A stretch of 64,000 bases of DNA, taken from contig NZ_PQVF01000004.1 in assembly GCF_002920915.1 (NCBI RefSeq), positions 248,001-312,000 of the forward strand, in the 5' to 3' direction. The first letter of the stretch is position 1. Each line of letters starts with the position of its first letter. Shown here in pieces: positions 54,206-63,246 of the stretch. Made by a program: the position numbers and the translations under genes. Under the pieces are notes generated by a model, which worked only from the letters and a program-made list of their open reading frames with translations, was not told where the DNA came from and did no database searches. The stretch comes from Solitalea longa. Lineage in GTDB: Bacteria; Bacteroidota; Bacteroidia; Sphingobacteriales; Sphingobacteriaceae.

Positions 54206-55225
54206 TTACATTTTAGCGGTTGTTACCGAATCTTTTTTTACTTGTGTATCAGTTGAATCTGCTGGCTTAGAATTAGCATCCGCAGTTGCTCCTTCTTTAT
54301 ACAATTCACCTTGCTTTTCTTTTGCATTAGGAGGATTTGTACCATGAAGTGTTTGAATATAGCTTGCAACTTCTTGTATTTGAACCGGAGATAAATCCTG
54401 CTGCCATGATCTCATCCCTTTTTCAACAACACCATATTTTATTGTTTTGAAAATGTTCTTAATACCGCCTCCGTGTAACCAATAATCGTCGGTAAGATTA
54501 GGGCCAACACCTCCTTCTCCTTTGGCTCCGTGACAAGCCACACAGTTGGTTTTAAAAACATCGGCACCTTTACTAACCTGGGCAGCCTCGGTTAAAAGTA
54601 CTACGCTGTTTTCATCAACCAGGTTGGCAGATTTCTTTTGATATTCTTCCATGTGTTTTTCTGCCACGGCTAGCTCATTTTTGTATTCATCAATTTGCAA
54701 TGGAGCAGCTTTTATAACGTGGAAAACAAGCAAATAAATAACTGATATACCTATAGTTACATTAAATAACCAAATGAACCATGGTGGCATTTTGTTATCT
54801 AGTTCATGGATCCCATCATAGTCATGTTCCATCAACAACTCTCCCTCTTTTTCAATAGGTACTGTGCTGTTAATACGTTCAAAAGAATACCATTTTTTCT
54901 TTGGAGTAGCAGCTAAGACTGCTTCTTTTTTACCAGTAATAAGTGTTTTAAGCTCAATGCCAAAATACACTCTAATGATCTTCATTATTGAAAATGCCAA
55001 AAGTATAATGACAATCAATTCAATAACAGCTGCAGCAGCCAGTGAATAAAAGATCAAATCTGTACTTCCAACTGCACCTCCGGCCGACTTAGCTGGTGTT
55101 CCGGCACCCGACCCAAATTGTCCAAGTTCTTGAACAGCAAACGCTGCATTATTCAATAACAAAAGAAATAGTAAAACCAGTAACGGTTTTAGTTTATTTT
55201 TTATATCTGTAGTTCGAAATTTCAT
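54206..55225 (-). CDS. ccoP: Cytochrome c oxidase cbb3 subunit III (CcoP)
   Basis: CcoP passes electrons to the catalytic subunit. From the ATG at 55225 (339 residues; an upstream TTG is not needed) there is a signal-like segment, a helix near 60-80, the FixP_N region MPPWFIWLFNVTIGISVIYLLVFHV, and one c-type heme site CVACHGAKGEGGVGPNLTDDYWLHGG. Only a single CxxCH is present, whereas proteobacterial CcoP has two. It overlaps no neighbour but follows ccoQ after 11 bases. Confidence 0.93.
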   Translation of the reverse strand: MKFRTTDIKNKLKPLLVLLFLLLLNNAAFAVQELGQFGSGAGTPAKSAGGAVGSTDLIFYSLAAAAVIELIVIILLAFSIMKIIRVYFGIELKTLITGKKEAVLAATPKKKWYSFERINSTVPIEKEGELLMEHDYDGIHELDNKMPPWFIWLFNVTIGISVIYLLVFHVIKAAPLQIDEYKNELAVAEKHMEEYQKKSANLVDENSVVLLTEAAQVSKGADVFKTNCVACHGAKGEGGVGPNLTDDYWLHGGGIKNIFKTIKYGVVEKGMRSWQQDLSPVQIQEVASYIQTLHGTNPPNAKEKQGELYKEGATADANSKPADSTDTQVKKDSVTTAKM

Positions 55226-55236
55226 TCTCAAACTGA

Positions 55237-55425
55237 TTAAAGGTTAGTTAAACTATTAGTTTCTGTTCCATCCAATGGAATATGACTCGCTTCATCGATG
55301 TATTTCTTTGGTGCTTTGATCACATATAGCGTAAGCAAAACAAAAAAGATAAAAAAGACCAACAATGAGATCAAAGGGTAAATACCTACTCCTGCTATCG
55401 TTTCGAGATAATTAATAAATTTCAT
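55237..55425 (-). CDS. ccoQ: CcoQ-like small subunit
   Basis: This single-helix subunit stabilises the cbb3 complex. The 62 residues contain one transmembrane segment (GIYPLISLLVFFIFFVLLTLYVIKA) followed by a short charged tail, matching FixQ/CcoQ in size and topology. The call depends mostly on position: it lies between ccoNO and ccoP with 4 and 11 bases of spacing. Confidence 0.85.
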   Translation of the reverse strand: MKFINYLETIAGVGIYPLISLLVFFIFFVLLTLYVIKAPKKYIDEASHIPLDGTETNSLTNL

Positions 55426-55429
55426 TGCT

Positions 55430-57565
55430 CTATTTTTTAATTACTTCAGCGGTTTTGTTTTGGGCTTTTATATCAGTTCCCATTCTTTGCAGGTAGGCAA
55501 TAAGCGCAACAATCTCTCGATCGCTTTTTGTTTCAATTCCATCTTTTTTAAGTCTTTCAACAATCTCGCTTGCCTGTTTCTTTAAATCATCATTTGCTAT
55601 CTGATCATAACCCTGAGGATATGGAACACCAAGTGTTTGCATTGCTCTGATCTTAGCAGAAGTTGAAGATACATCCAACTGTTTATCAAGCAAGAACGGA
55701 TACGCAGGCATAATTGATCCAGGAGACATAGATGATGGATCAAACATATGATTATAATGCCATGAATCAGGGTATTTACCACCTATACGATGTAAATCAG
55801 GACCGGTACGTTTAGACCCCCACTGAAATGGGTGATCATAAACAAATTCGCCTGCTTTTGAGTATTCACCGTATCGAACTGTTTCATCCCTGAAAGGACG
55901 GATCATTTGAGAGTGACAGTTGTAACAACCCTCACGTAAGTAAATATCACGTCCCTGAAGCTCTAATGGAGTATATGGTTTTACACTGGCAATGGTTGGA
56001 ATATTTGATTTAACCAAAAATGTTGGAATCATTTCAACCAATCCGCCAATTAAAATTACAATCAAGCTACCCACCAACATTAAAGTAGGTTTGCGCTCTA
56101 AAACACGGTGCCAGTGCTCGCCGGCATGAGACTCATGTTTTGTTAAAGCAGCAGCCTCAGCGGCTTCGTCAGCAACAAATGAACCTGCTTTAGCAGTTTT
56201 TACAAGATTGTAGGTCATCATTATTACCCCAGCCAAATAAAGTACACCTCCTAATGCCCGCATTGCGTACATTGGAAGAATTTGCTGTACCGTTTCAAGG
56301 AAGTTTGGATATTTTAAAATGCCCTCTTCTGTAAACTCTTTCCACATTAAGCTTTGGGTAAAGCCGGCAAAGTATAAAGGAACAGCATAGAAAATGATAC
56401 CTAATGTGCCGATCCAGAAATGCCAGTTAGCCAGTTTTTTAGAGTATAGCTGCGTTTTGAACATTTTAGGGAACAACCAGTATAAAACAGCAAAGGTTAA
56501 GAATCCATTCCATCCTAATGCCCCAACGTGAACGTGAGCAACAGTCCAGTCGGTAAAGTGACTAATTGCATTAATATTTTTCAACGACAGCATTGGGCCT
56601 TCAAATGTGGCCATACCGTAAGCGGTTAATGCTACGACAAAAAACTTAAGTACTGGTTCTTCTCTTACCTTATCCCAGGCACCTCTTAAAGTTAATAGAC
56701 CATTAAGCATACCACCCCATGATGGAGCAATAAGCATGATAGAAAATACAGTTCCAAGAGATTGGGCCCAATCAGGTAAAGCTGTATATAACAAATGGTG
56801 AGGACCTGCCCATATGTAAAGGAAAATCAGGGCCCAGAAGTGAACGATAGATAGTTTATATGAATAAACTGGTCGATTGGCTGCCTTAGGTAGGAAATAA
56901 TACATTAAACCTAAATAAGGTGTTGTTAAGAAAAATGCCACTGCATTATGACCATACCACCATTGCACCAACGCATCCTGAACACCCGCATACATAGAGT
57001 AGCTTTTTAAAGCGCTAACAGGAATTTCCATTGAGTTTACGATATGTAAAACGGCAATGGTAATCAGCGTTGCAATGTAAAACCAAATAGCTACATAAAT
57101 ATGTTTCTCGCGACGTTTGATAATCGTTCCAAACATATTGATACCAAAAACTACCCACACAAGAGTAATTGCAATATCAATAGGCCATTCTAGTTCAGCG
57201 TATTCTTTACCGGTGGTGTATCCCAATAACAACGATACAGCAGCAGCTACAATAATTAATTGCCAGCCCCAAAAATGAATCTTGCTCAATGCATCACTAA
57301 ACATTCGAGCTTTACAAAGTCGTTGAAGGGAGTAATAAACACCCATGAAAATACCATTTCCAACGAAGGCAAAAATTACAGCGTTCGTATGCACGGGTCT
57401 AACCCTGCCAAATGTGCTGTACTCCAAACCCAGATTTAATTGTGGGAACACCAATTGCAAGGCGGCGAAAAGTCCGGCTGTCATACCCACAATGCCCCAA
57501 AAAATCGTTGCATTCGCAAATTGCTTTACAATCCGGTTGTCATAATAGAATTTTTCTATTTCCAT
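55430..57565 (-). CDS. ccoNO: Fused cbb3 cytochrome oxidase subunits I and II (CcoNO)
   Basis: This is the catalytic core of the cbb3 terminal oxidase, with CcoN and CcoO in one 711-residue chain. The N-terminal 480 residues are the heme-copper oxidase I part with about 12 helices and conserved histidine regions RPVHTNAVIFAFVGNG, QWWYGHNAVAFFLT and DWTVAHVHVGALGWNGF. After a linker, one helix (PTLMLVGSLIVILIGGLVEMI) leads into the CcoO part, with the heme site LREGCYNCHSQMIRPFRDE and the tail MPAYPFLLDKQLD. The fused form is common in Bacteroidetes. Confidence 0.95.
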   Translation of the reverse strand: MEIEKFYYDNRIVKQFANATIFWGIVGMTAGLFAALQLVFPQLNLGLEYSTFGRVRPVHTNAVIFAFVGNGIFMGVYYSLQRLCKARMFSDALSKIHFWGWQLIIVAAAVSLLLGYTTGKEYAELEWPIDIAITLVWVVFGINMFGTIIKRREKHIYVAIWFYIATLITIAVLHIVNSMEIPVSALKSYSMYAGVQDALVQWWYGHNAVAFFLTTPYLGLMYYFLPKAANRPVYSYKLSIVHFWALIFLYIWAGPHHLLYTALPDWAQSLGTVFSIMLIAPSWGGMLNGLLTLRGAWDKVREEPVLKFFVVALTAYGMATFEGPMLSLKNINAISHFTDWTVAHVHVGALGWNGFLTFAVLYWLFPKMFKTQLYSKKLANWHFWIGTLGIIFYAVPLYFAGFTQSLMWKEFTEEGILKYPNFLETVQQILPMYAMRALGGVLYLAGVIMMTYNLVKTAKAGSFVADEAAEAAALTKHESHAGEHWHRVLERKPTLMLVGSLIVILIGGLVEMIPTFLVKSNIPTIASVKPYTPLELQGRDIYLREGCYNCHSQMIRPFRDETVRYGEYSKAGEFVYDHPFQWGSKRTGPDLHRIGGKYPDSWHYNHMFDPSSMSPGSIMPAYPFLLDKQLDVSSTSAKIRAMQTLGVPYPQGYDQIANDDLKKQASEIVERLKKDGIETKSDREIVALIAYLQRMGTDIKAQNKTAEVIKK

Positions 57566-57599
57566 ATATACTCAGTAAGTTGCTTTTTTTGATTTGATT

Positions 57600-57764
57600 T
57601 TATATTCTATCTTCTGATTCAGGGTCTTTATCGTCGAACAAAATTCTTATTGAAGGTGTATAATCATCGTCGAATTGTCCGTTCCGAACTGAAAAAATAA
57701 AGGCTAGCAGAAAGCCTCCCGCTACCAATAAACTGATAATTAACAGAATGATTATTGCGCTCAT
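57600..57764 (-). CDS. ccoS: Cbb3 oxidase maturation protein CcoS
   Basis: CcoS is a tiny membrane protein needed to insert heme and copper into cbb3 oxidase. The 54-residue frame starts MSAIIILLIISLLVAGGFLL, then AFIFSVRNGQFDDDYTPSIR and a closing FDDKDPESEDRI. The N-terminal helix and the FxWxVxxGQFDD-like motif (here FSVRNGQFDDDYTPS) are the family signature. It lies immediately upstream of ccoNO and downstream of the palindrome at 57809. Confidence 0.93.
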   Translation of the reverse strand: MSAIIILLIISLLVAGGFLLAFIFSVRNGQFDDDYTPSIRILFDDKDPESEDRI

Positions 57765-57808
57765 ATTGTCAACAAATTGTCACAAAAGTATAGTCGTCAG
57801 CTATCATA

Positions 57809-57830
57809 AAACATGATAAATATCATGTTT
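57809..57830 (-). promoter_or_regulatory. FNR-like palindrome upstream of ccoS-NOQPGH
   Basis: The core CATGAT-AAAT-ATCATG sits inside a perfect 10-2-10 inverted repeat about 45-66 bases before ccoS. The same core with a different 4-base spacer lies upstream of ccoI. FNR sites have the same TTGAT-N4-ATCAA geometry. Confidence 0.65.
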
Positions 57831-57977
57831 GAAAGGTTCTTAACTAATAGTTATGAGCTTGGGTCGCTGATTTTGGTAAGAAAAATAGTTTTGATTTGAT
57901 TAGTAACCAACTTACTATTACCTATTTAAATTAAGAAATTTTAAGCTAAATCTAAATTTAAAATGATTAAAAGTTGA

Positions 57978-60377
57978 TTATTTCATTTGCCAAATTTTGG
58001 CAATAAAACTACTAATACTGGTAGTAAATAAAATAATAGTTAAGGAACTTGCTGGCATGAGTATGGCCGCTATCACAGGTGAAAGTGTTCCCTGCATTGC
58101 GAATGATAAGCCAATAAAGTTGTATAAGATACTTATAACGAAGCTGGCCATTACAATTACCTTTGTTGCTTTAGCATATCGGATAAAAGTTGGTAGATTT
58201 TTTAATTCATCTCCAGCCAAAATTGCATCACAAGCGGGCGAAAAGTTATTTATCTCGTCAGAAACGGCGATACCAATATTGCTTTGCTTTAAAGCACCAG
58301 CATCATTCAAGCCATCCCCGATCATCATAACTTTCTTGCCTTTTGCTTGATAGTTTTTTATAAAGTCCAGCTTGGTTTCAGGTGTTTGATTGAAATTAAG
58401 AACTGATTCATCACTGAAAACACTCGACAAATAGTTTTTTTCTGCTTCATTATCTCCCGAAAGCAATAAAAGTGAATAATGATTTTTAAGCTTTTGAATA
58501 AGCTTATCGATACCTGACCTGTATTGATTAGTAATAGTAAAACAACCTAATACTTGCTCGTTTATGGCTATGTATACTTTACCAGCGGTATTCACCGAAT
58601 CATCATTTACACCCAAATAATTTGCAGAACCTATTCTAATTAATGTAGAATCAACTTTAGCCTCGAGACCAAAGCCTGGCACCTCCGTTAAACTGTTTAT
58701 TGCAAGGCTATTTACTTTTGGCAAATAAGCTGAAATTGCTGTGCTGTATGGATGAACTGATTGGTTTGTTACTGTCCGGATCTGTTGTTTTTCAACTTCT
58801 AAAAGAGCCTTACCAATATAATGCACTTTCGTTTCACCGGTTTGAGTAATGGTACCTGTTTTATCAAAAATTATAGTATCGGCCTCTGCAATTGATTCAA
58901 TAACAGTGGCATTTTTCAAATAGAAGTTATTACGACTAAAAATGCGCAAAACATTTCCATTCGTAAAAGTTGAAGATAGTAACAGTGTACAAGGACAAGC
59001 AATGATCAGCATAGCCGAAACAGCGTTTAGTATACGTGAGGAATCATAAATACCCCAGTAAATAGCTGTTAGGCCTGCAAGACTAAACAAAACCACAGTA
59101 AAATAGCGGCTAATAGCATGAACATAGGATTGTTTTTTGTCCTCATGGTCATTAAAAACATCTTTATTCCACAACTGGGTGAGGTAACTATTAGACACCT
59201 CCTTAACCACCTCCATCTCCAATGCACTACCAACCTGTTTACCCCCTGCATATATAATTTCACCCGGCATAACCCTTACAGGAACCGATTCGCCGGTAAC
59301 AAAGCTATAATCAATATTAGCCTGCCCAGTAAACAAAATTGAATCTGCCGGTATCATTTCATGATTTTTTATAACAATCCGGTCACCAACCTTTACATCT
59401 GTAATAGGAAGATTTTCTTCTTCATTAGAAGCAGTTTTAACTGTAACAGCTATAGGGAAATATGATCTATAATCTCGTTCAAATGACAATTTTCTATACG
59501 TTCTATCCTGAAGATAACGGCCCACAAGCATGAAAAACACGATACCACTCATCGAATCAAGAAAGCCTGCGCCTGTACCGCTTACTATTTCATAAACACT
59601 ACGTAGAAAGGTGATCACCACTGCCAGCACAATTGGTGCATCGATGTTTAAAAATTTGCGTTTTAAACCTGCCCAGGCAGATCGATAGAATAAGGAAGCG
59701 CTATAAAAGAATACGGGTAAGGATAACCCTAAGTTCAGGTAGTTGAAAATAGTTTTAAGTTGATGGTCAACTGTTCCATCTGAGAAATACTCAGGGAAGC
59801 TTAACATCATTATATTAGCAAAACAAAACCCAGCGATACCTAATTTGTAGATCAAACCTCTTTCAACCGTATCAGTCTTTTTTGAAGCTATATCATTAAA
59901 ATTAAGATAAGGTTCATAACCAACGCTGGCCAGTAATTCGGCTATTTGCTGAAGATTCGTTTTGCTTTCGTCATAAATAATTGAAATTTCTTTTATGGTA
60001 AAATCAACACGAGAACTTAAGACACCCGCATTTAACCTGTTTAGGTTTTCTAACAACCAAACACATGAACTGCAGTGAATTTGTGGTAAAAAGAAGGCTA
60101 TATGTGTTTCTGTACCATTGGTAAACCGAACAAGTTTCGATTTAATTTCAGGTTTATCTAAAATTGAAAACTTTGCAGATGATTTATGTTTAGACTTTTG
60201 AGACTGTCCAGGAAACTTGGTGATGTCGTAATATTCGCAGAGTTGATTTTCGGAAAGTATTTCATAAACTACTTTGCAGCCATTACAGCAAAAAGCCCTA
60301 TTATCAAACTCGATTTGTTCTTCTTCACATTCCAGGCCGCAATGATAGCAAGTAATTTTAGTATCAGTTAGTTGCAT
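57978..60377 (-). CDS. ccoI: Copper-translocating P-type ATPase (CcoI/FixI type)
   Basis: CcoI exports copper to the periplasm for cbb3 assembly. The 799 residues have an N-terminal cysteine region (CYHCGLECEEEQIEFDNRAF and FCCNGCKVVYEIL), an HMA-like domain with CSSC in LPQIHCSSCVWLLENL, and about eight helices. The P-type core carries the metal-transport motif CPC in IIACPCTLLLSS, the phosphorylation site DKTGTIT, and the hinge MMIGDGLNDAGAL. The actuator TGES motif is present as SFVTGESVPV. It is upstream of ccoS on the same strand. Confidence 0.94.
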   Translation of the reverse strand: MQLTDTKITCYHCGLECEEEQIEFDNRAFCCNGCKVVYEILSENQLCEYYDITKFPGQSQKSKHKSSAKFSILDKPEIKSKLVRFTNGTETHIAFFLPQIHCSSCVWLLENLNRLNAGVLSSRVDFTIKEISIIYDESKTNLQQIAELLASVGYEPYLNFNDIASKKTDTVERGLIYKLGIAGFCFANIMMLSFPEYFSDGTVDHQLKTIFNYLNLGLSLPVFFYSASLFYRSAWAGLKRKFLNIDAPIVLAVVITFLRSVYEIVSGTGAGFLDSMSGIVFFMLVGRYLQDRTYRKLSFERDYRSYFPIAVTVKTASNEEENLPITDVKVGDRIVIKNHEMIPADSILFTGQANIDYSFVTGESVPVRVMPGEIIYAGGKQVGSALEMEVVKEVSNSYLTQLWNKDVFNDHEDKKQSYVHAISRYFTVVLFSLAGLTAIYWGIYDSSRILNAVSAMLIIACPCTLLLSSTFTNGNVLRIFSRNNFYLKNATVIESIAEADTIIFDKTGTITQTGETKVHYIGKALLEVEKQQIRTVTNQSVHPYSTAISAYLPKVNSLAINSLTEVPGFGLEAKVDSTLIRIGSANYLGVNDDSVNTAGKVYIAINEQVLGCFTITNQYRSGIDKLIQKLKNHYSLLLLSGDNEAEKNYLSSVFSDESVLNFNQTPETKLDFIKNYQAKGKKVMMIGDGLNDAGALKQSNIGIAVSDEINNFSPACDAILAGDELKNLPTFIRYAKATKVIVMASFVISILYNFIGLSFAMQGTLSPVIAAILMPASSLTIILFTTSISSFIAKIWQMK

Positions 60378-60446
60378 ATGTCCACAATTACATTACCGGC
60401 CATAGTACCGGTAAGGACAAAACTATTCCCGAAAAATCAAGAAAAA

Positions 60447-60462
60447 CATGATATAAATCATG
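60447..60462 (-). promoter_or_regulatory. FNR-like palindrome upstream of ccoI
   Basis: CATGAT-ATAA-ATCATG lies between the fnr-like stop (60468) and the ccoI start (60377), 70-85 bases upstream of ccoI. It matches the core and spacing of the site before ccoS. Confidence 0.65.
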
Positions 60463-60467
60463 CCTTT

Positions 60468-61181
60468 CTAATTATAAATATTGGCTCTTTTGAGCAGTTC
60501 TTTAGCGTTTAGAATTTTGATCTTTTTACCGACGAATTCAATAAGCCTATCAGTTTTCAATTCTGAAAGCAGTCGAATAGCCGTTTCTGTAGCAGTACCG
60601 GTTAAATTGGCAATTTCTTCTCTGCTTAAAATAATTTTGATACATCCAGAGTCTTCATCTTCTCCAAATGTTTCTTTTAGAACCAACAAATTCTCGGCTA
60701 TACGCTCTCTAACAGGTTTTTGAGCAATATCGGTTAATTTATTTTCCGCTCGTTTTAGATCAGAGGATAAAAGTTTCACTAAATTCAGTGATAAAGATGG
60801 ACTATTATCAAAAATCTGAAAGAAATCCTTTTTAGGAATAAAACAAACCTCTGTAGCTTCTAAAGCTATAGCACTACAGTCGTAAACTTCATTTCCAAGT
60901 AAAGCACGGTAACCTAACACATCACTTTCCTTAGCGAATCGGACAATTTGTTCTTTACCTGATTCACCATGTTTCGAAAGTTTAATCTTTCCTTTATGAA
61001 TACAATAAATGCCAAAAGGTCTATCACCTTCAACAAAAATCTCTTCGCCTTTATTGAAAGTTATGTGCCCTTTATGAGAGTCAATTACTTCCAATTCATT
61101 ATCCCTTAGCCCACAAAAAACCGAATTATCGCGAAATTCACAGTTTTTACAGCTAAAAGCATCATCATGTTTTTTTGACAT
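60468..61181 (-). CDS. CRP/FNR-family regulator with FNR-like cysteines
   Basis: This is likely an oxygen-responsive transcription factor for the cbb3 genes. The 237 residues have an N-terminal cysteine cluster C11-x2-C14-x8-C23 in SCKNCEFRDNSVFCG, a cNMP-type beta-roll, and C113 in TEVCFIPKKDFF, which corresponds to the fourth iron-sulphur ligand of E. coli FNR. The C-terminal HTH reads SREEIANLTGTATETAIRLLSEL; the FNR contact positions E-x-x-S-R appear as E-T-A-I-R. It lies directly upstream of ccoI. Confidence 0.9.
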   Translation of the reverse strand: MSKKHDDAFSCKNCEFRDNSVFCGLRDNELEVIDSHKGHITFNKGEEIFVEGDRPFGIYCIHKGKIKLSKHGESGKEQIVRFAKESDVLGYRALLGNEVYDCSAIALEATEVCFIPKKDFFQIFDNSPSLSLNLVKLLSSDLKRAENKLTDIAQKPVRERIAENLLVLKETFGEDEDSGCIKIILSREEIANLTGTATETAIRLLSELKTDRLIEFVGKKIKILNAKELLKRANIYN

Positions 61182-61274
61182 AACAAACAGTATAATATAT
61201 ATTTAAAGCGTTTCCAAAAATAGCATTAAACTTTATTTGTTACTACATAAGTATGTCAAAATAATATTTTAATC

Positions 61275-61670
61275 CTATTGAGCTGAAATCATACGATAAT
61301 TTGAACGCGAATAAGTATAGTTATTATCAAGAATATTTTCAAAATCTACAGCTAAAGAAAGGTCTATCCAATCGGCATTAATAGACCTAATGATCTTTTC
61401 TTTTTGAGCCTTTGTCAAATACTGCAATTCTGCAAAGCGCTTTTGTAAAAGCGATTCATTCTCAAATTGCTCGAAATAAACCAAGCGTGAATAATGATCA
61501 TTTATGCCAAAATGCAAATTAGGGATCGACCTGAACTTATTAATAGTATTGATCAAATTATCACTCGTCCCAACAACAATACTTGAACGATTCCGATCAG
61601 TCATAAAATAGATGTAACGTTTTCCAACTTTACTATTATTCTCTTTTGCGAAACTGTTAAAAAGTGCCAT
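61275..61670 (-). CDS. Divergent GIY-YIG domain protein, probably catalytically degenerate
   Basis: The 131 residues follow the GIY-YIG layout: YIYFMTDRNRSSIVVGTSDNL takes the place of GIY...YIG, then LVYFEQFENESLLQKRFAELQYLTKAQKEKIIRS and NADWIDL. However, the catalytic glutamate of the RE-x-x-L helix is replaced (RFAEL) and the arginine helix is not evident, so nuclease activity is doubtful. It is divergent from the S24-type regulator, with 130 bases between them carrying two inverted repeats. Confidence 0.75.
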   Translation of the reverse strand: MALFNSFAKENNSKVGKRYIYFMTDRNRSSIVVGTSDNLINTINKFRSIPNLHFGINDHYSRLVYFEQFENESLLQKRFAELQYLTKAQKEKIIRSINADWIDLSLAVDFENILDNNYTYSRSNYRMISAQ

Positions 61671-61717
61671 AACCAGGTTTATAAGGTGTTTTAGTATTAG
61701 TTTTTTTTATTATTTCT

Positions 61718-61763
61718 TGACAATACCAAAATTGTCACTAACTTTATTAGCAAATATATGCTA
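61718..61763. promoter_or_regulatory. Two N6-spaced inverted repeats in the divergent spacer
   Basis: TGACAAT-N6-ATTGTCA (61718-61737) and TAGCA-N6-TGCTA (61748-61763) are both perfect and share a 6-base spacer. They sit between the GIY-YIG gene and the S24 regulator and may be its operators. Confidence 0.5.
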
Positions 61764-61800
61764 TTATTTTTAGTATAATAAAATTTTTGGCAAAAAATTT

Positions 61801-62598
61801 ATGGGAATAATTTCACAAAACTTAAAATACCTTCGAAAACGAAAGGGCATCACTCAGCAGCAATTAGCTGATAATTTAGAGGTTAAAAGGGCCGTAATTG
61901 GTGCTTATGAAGAAGACCGGGCTGAACCTAAGACCGAACTCCTTATTAAAATGGCTAATTTATTTAGCATATCAGTTGATGAGTTTATTTCAGAACGCAT
62001 AAATGATAAATGGTTCGCTAAAAAAGAAAAAACTGCGGAGGAGGAAAAAAACAATGCTGCATCAGGTTTACGGATTTTAAGCATTACGGTTGATTCTGAG
62101 CAAAACGAAAACATCGAATTAATTCCAGCCAAGGCCAGCGCGGGCTACCTTAATGGTTATGCCGATCCACAATATGTTGCTGAATTACCTAAATTCCATC
62201 TTCCTTTTTTAAAAGGAGGAACCTTTAGGGCTTTTGAATTAAAGGGAGATTCTATGCTTCCATTGGAACCCGGAACCATTGTGGTTGGGGAATACATAGA
62301 AAACTATGGCGAAATTAAATCGGGAGACACCTATGTTGTTTTAAGTAAAGATGAAGGAATTGTGTACAAACGTGTGACCAATAAAATTAAAGAAAACAAA
62401 AAGCTGTTTTTGGCTTCTGATAATAAGCAGTATGAAACTTATAGCATAAACGCGGAGGATATTCTTGAAGTTTGGAGAGCCAAAGCCTTTATCAGCACCG
62501 CCTTCCCTACCCCTTCTACTGAACCATCTTTAGAAAAGTTAACTGAAATGGTTGAACAATTGCAAAAAACAGTAACAAAGCTTAAAACAAATGATTAA
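61801..62598 (+). CDS. XRE-HTH/S24 peptidase regulator (LexA/CI-like)
   Basis: This repressor should be inactivated by self-cleavage. The 265 residues begin with an XRE-type HTH (NLKYLRKRKGITQQQLADNLEVKRAVIGAYEE). The S24 domain has the cleavage site A114-G115 in AKASAGYLNGY, catalytic S151 in LKGDSMLPLEPG, and K190 in GIVYKRV. All elements of LexA/CI-type autoproteolysis are intact. It is divergent from the GIY-YIG gene; it lacks the phage genes that usually accompany CI repressors. Confidence 0.9.
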   Translation: MGIISQNLKYLRKRKGITQQQLADNLEVKRAVIGAYEEDRAEPKTELLIKMANLFSISVDEFISERINDKWFAKKEKTAEEEKNNAASGLRILSITVDSEQNENIELIPAKASAGYLNGYADPQYVAELPKFHLPFLKGGTFRAFELKGDSMLPLEPGTIVVGEYIENYGEIKSGDTYVVLSKDEGIVYKRVTNKIKENKKLFLASDNKQYETYSINAEDILEVWRAKAFISTAFPTPSTEPSLEKLTEMVEQLQKTVTKLKTND

Positions 62599-62623
62599 CC
62601 GCTAAACTGTTGAAAATAAAAAC

Positions 62624-63178
62624 ATGCTGGATCTAAACTTTGGTGAATTTCCAATTTTAACCACGAAAAGGCTCAGGTTACGACAGGCTCAAACTAAAGA
62701 CACAGATAAACTTTTTGAGCTCAGAAGTCATCCGTATGTATTAAAATACCTCGACAGAGTTCCACCTAAATCAACTGATGAAATAAGAGAATTAATCAAA
62801 CAGATTAAAAAAATATATTCATCAAATGATGGGATAAACTGGGTAATAACCATCATTGGAAACGATGAAATAGTCGGAACAATCGGATTTTGGAAAATTC
62901 AGAAGGAACACCATCGGGCAGAAATTGGCTATATGCTTCACCCTGATTTTTGGAGGACGGGAATAATGTCGGAAGCTTTAGATTGTGTTTTGGCATATGG
63001 TTTTAACCAACTGAATTTTCATTCTGTTGAAGCTAATGTAAATCCTGCTAACAACGCCTCTATAAATCTTCTTAAAAAATTGAACTTTATTCAGGAGGCT
63101 TATTTCAAAGAAAACTATTATGCAAATGGTAAATTTCTTGATTCAGTAATTCTCTCATTATTAACACCTAATAAATAA
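62624..63178 (+). CDS. GNAT acetyltransferase (RimJ/RimL type)
   Basis: This enzyme probably acetylates an N-terminal or small-molecule amine with acetyl-CoA. The 184 residues show FPILTTKRLRLRQAQTKDTDKLFELRSHP, the central IVGTIGFWKIQKEHHRAEIGYMLHPDFWRTGIMSEAL with the CoA-binding region RTGIMSEA, and VEANVNPANNASINLLKKLNF. It follows the S24 regulator by 25 bases, so the two may be co-transcribed. The substrate is unknown. Confidence 0.88.
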   Translation: MLDLNFGEFPILTTKRLRLRQAQTKDTDKLFELRSHPYVLKYLDRVPPKSTDEIRELIKQIKKIYSSNDGINWVITIIGNDEIVGTIGFWKIQKEHHRAEIGYMLHPDFWRTGIMSEALDCVLAYGFNQLNFHSVEANVNPANNASINLLKKLNFIQEAYFKENYYANGKFLDSVILSLLTPNK

Positions 63179-63246
63179 AGACAGTTTTTTAAGCAGTGCT
63201 TTAAACCTTTCTCAATCAGTTTCATCAAAAAGTAAAATTTATTAAG

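Noticed and set aside
61801-62598. Prophage repressor
   Set aside because: No integrase, structural or lysis genes lie nearby, so the S24 regulator is treated as a chromosomal stress regulator.
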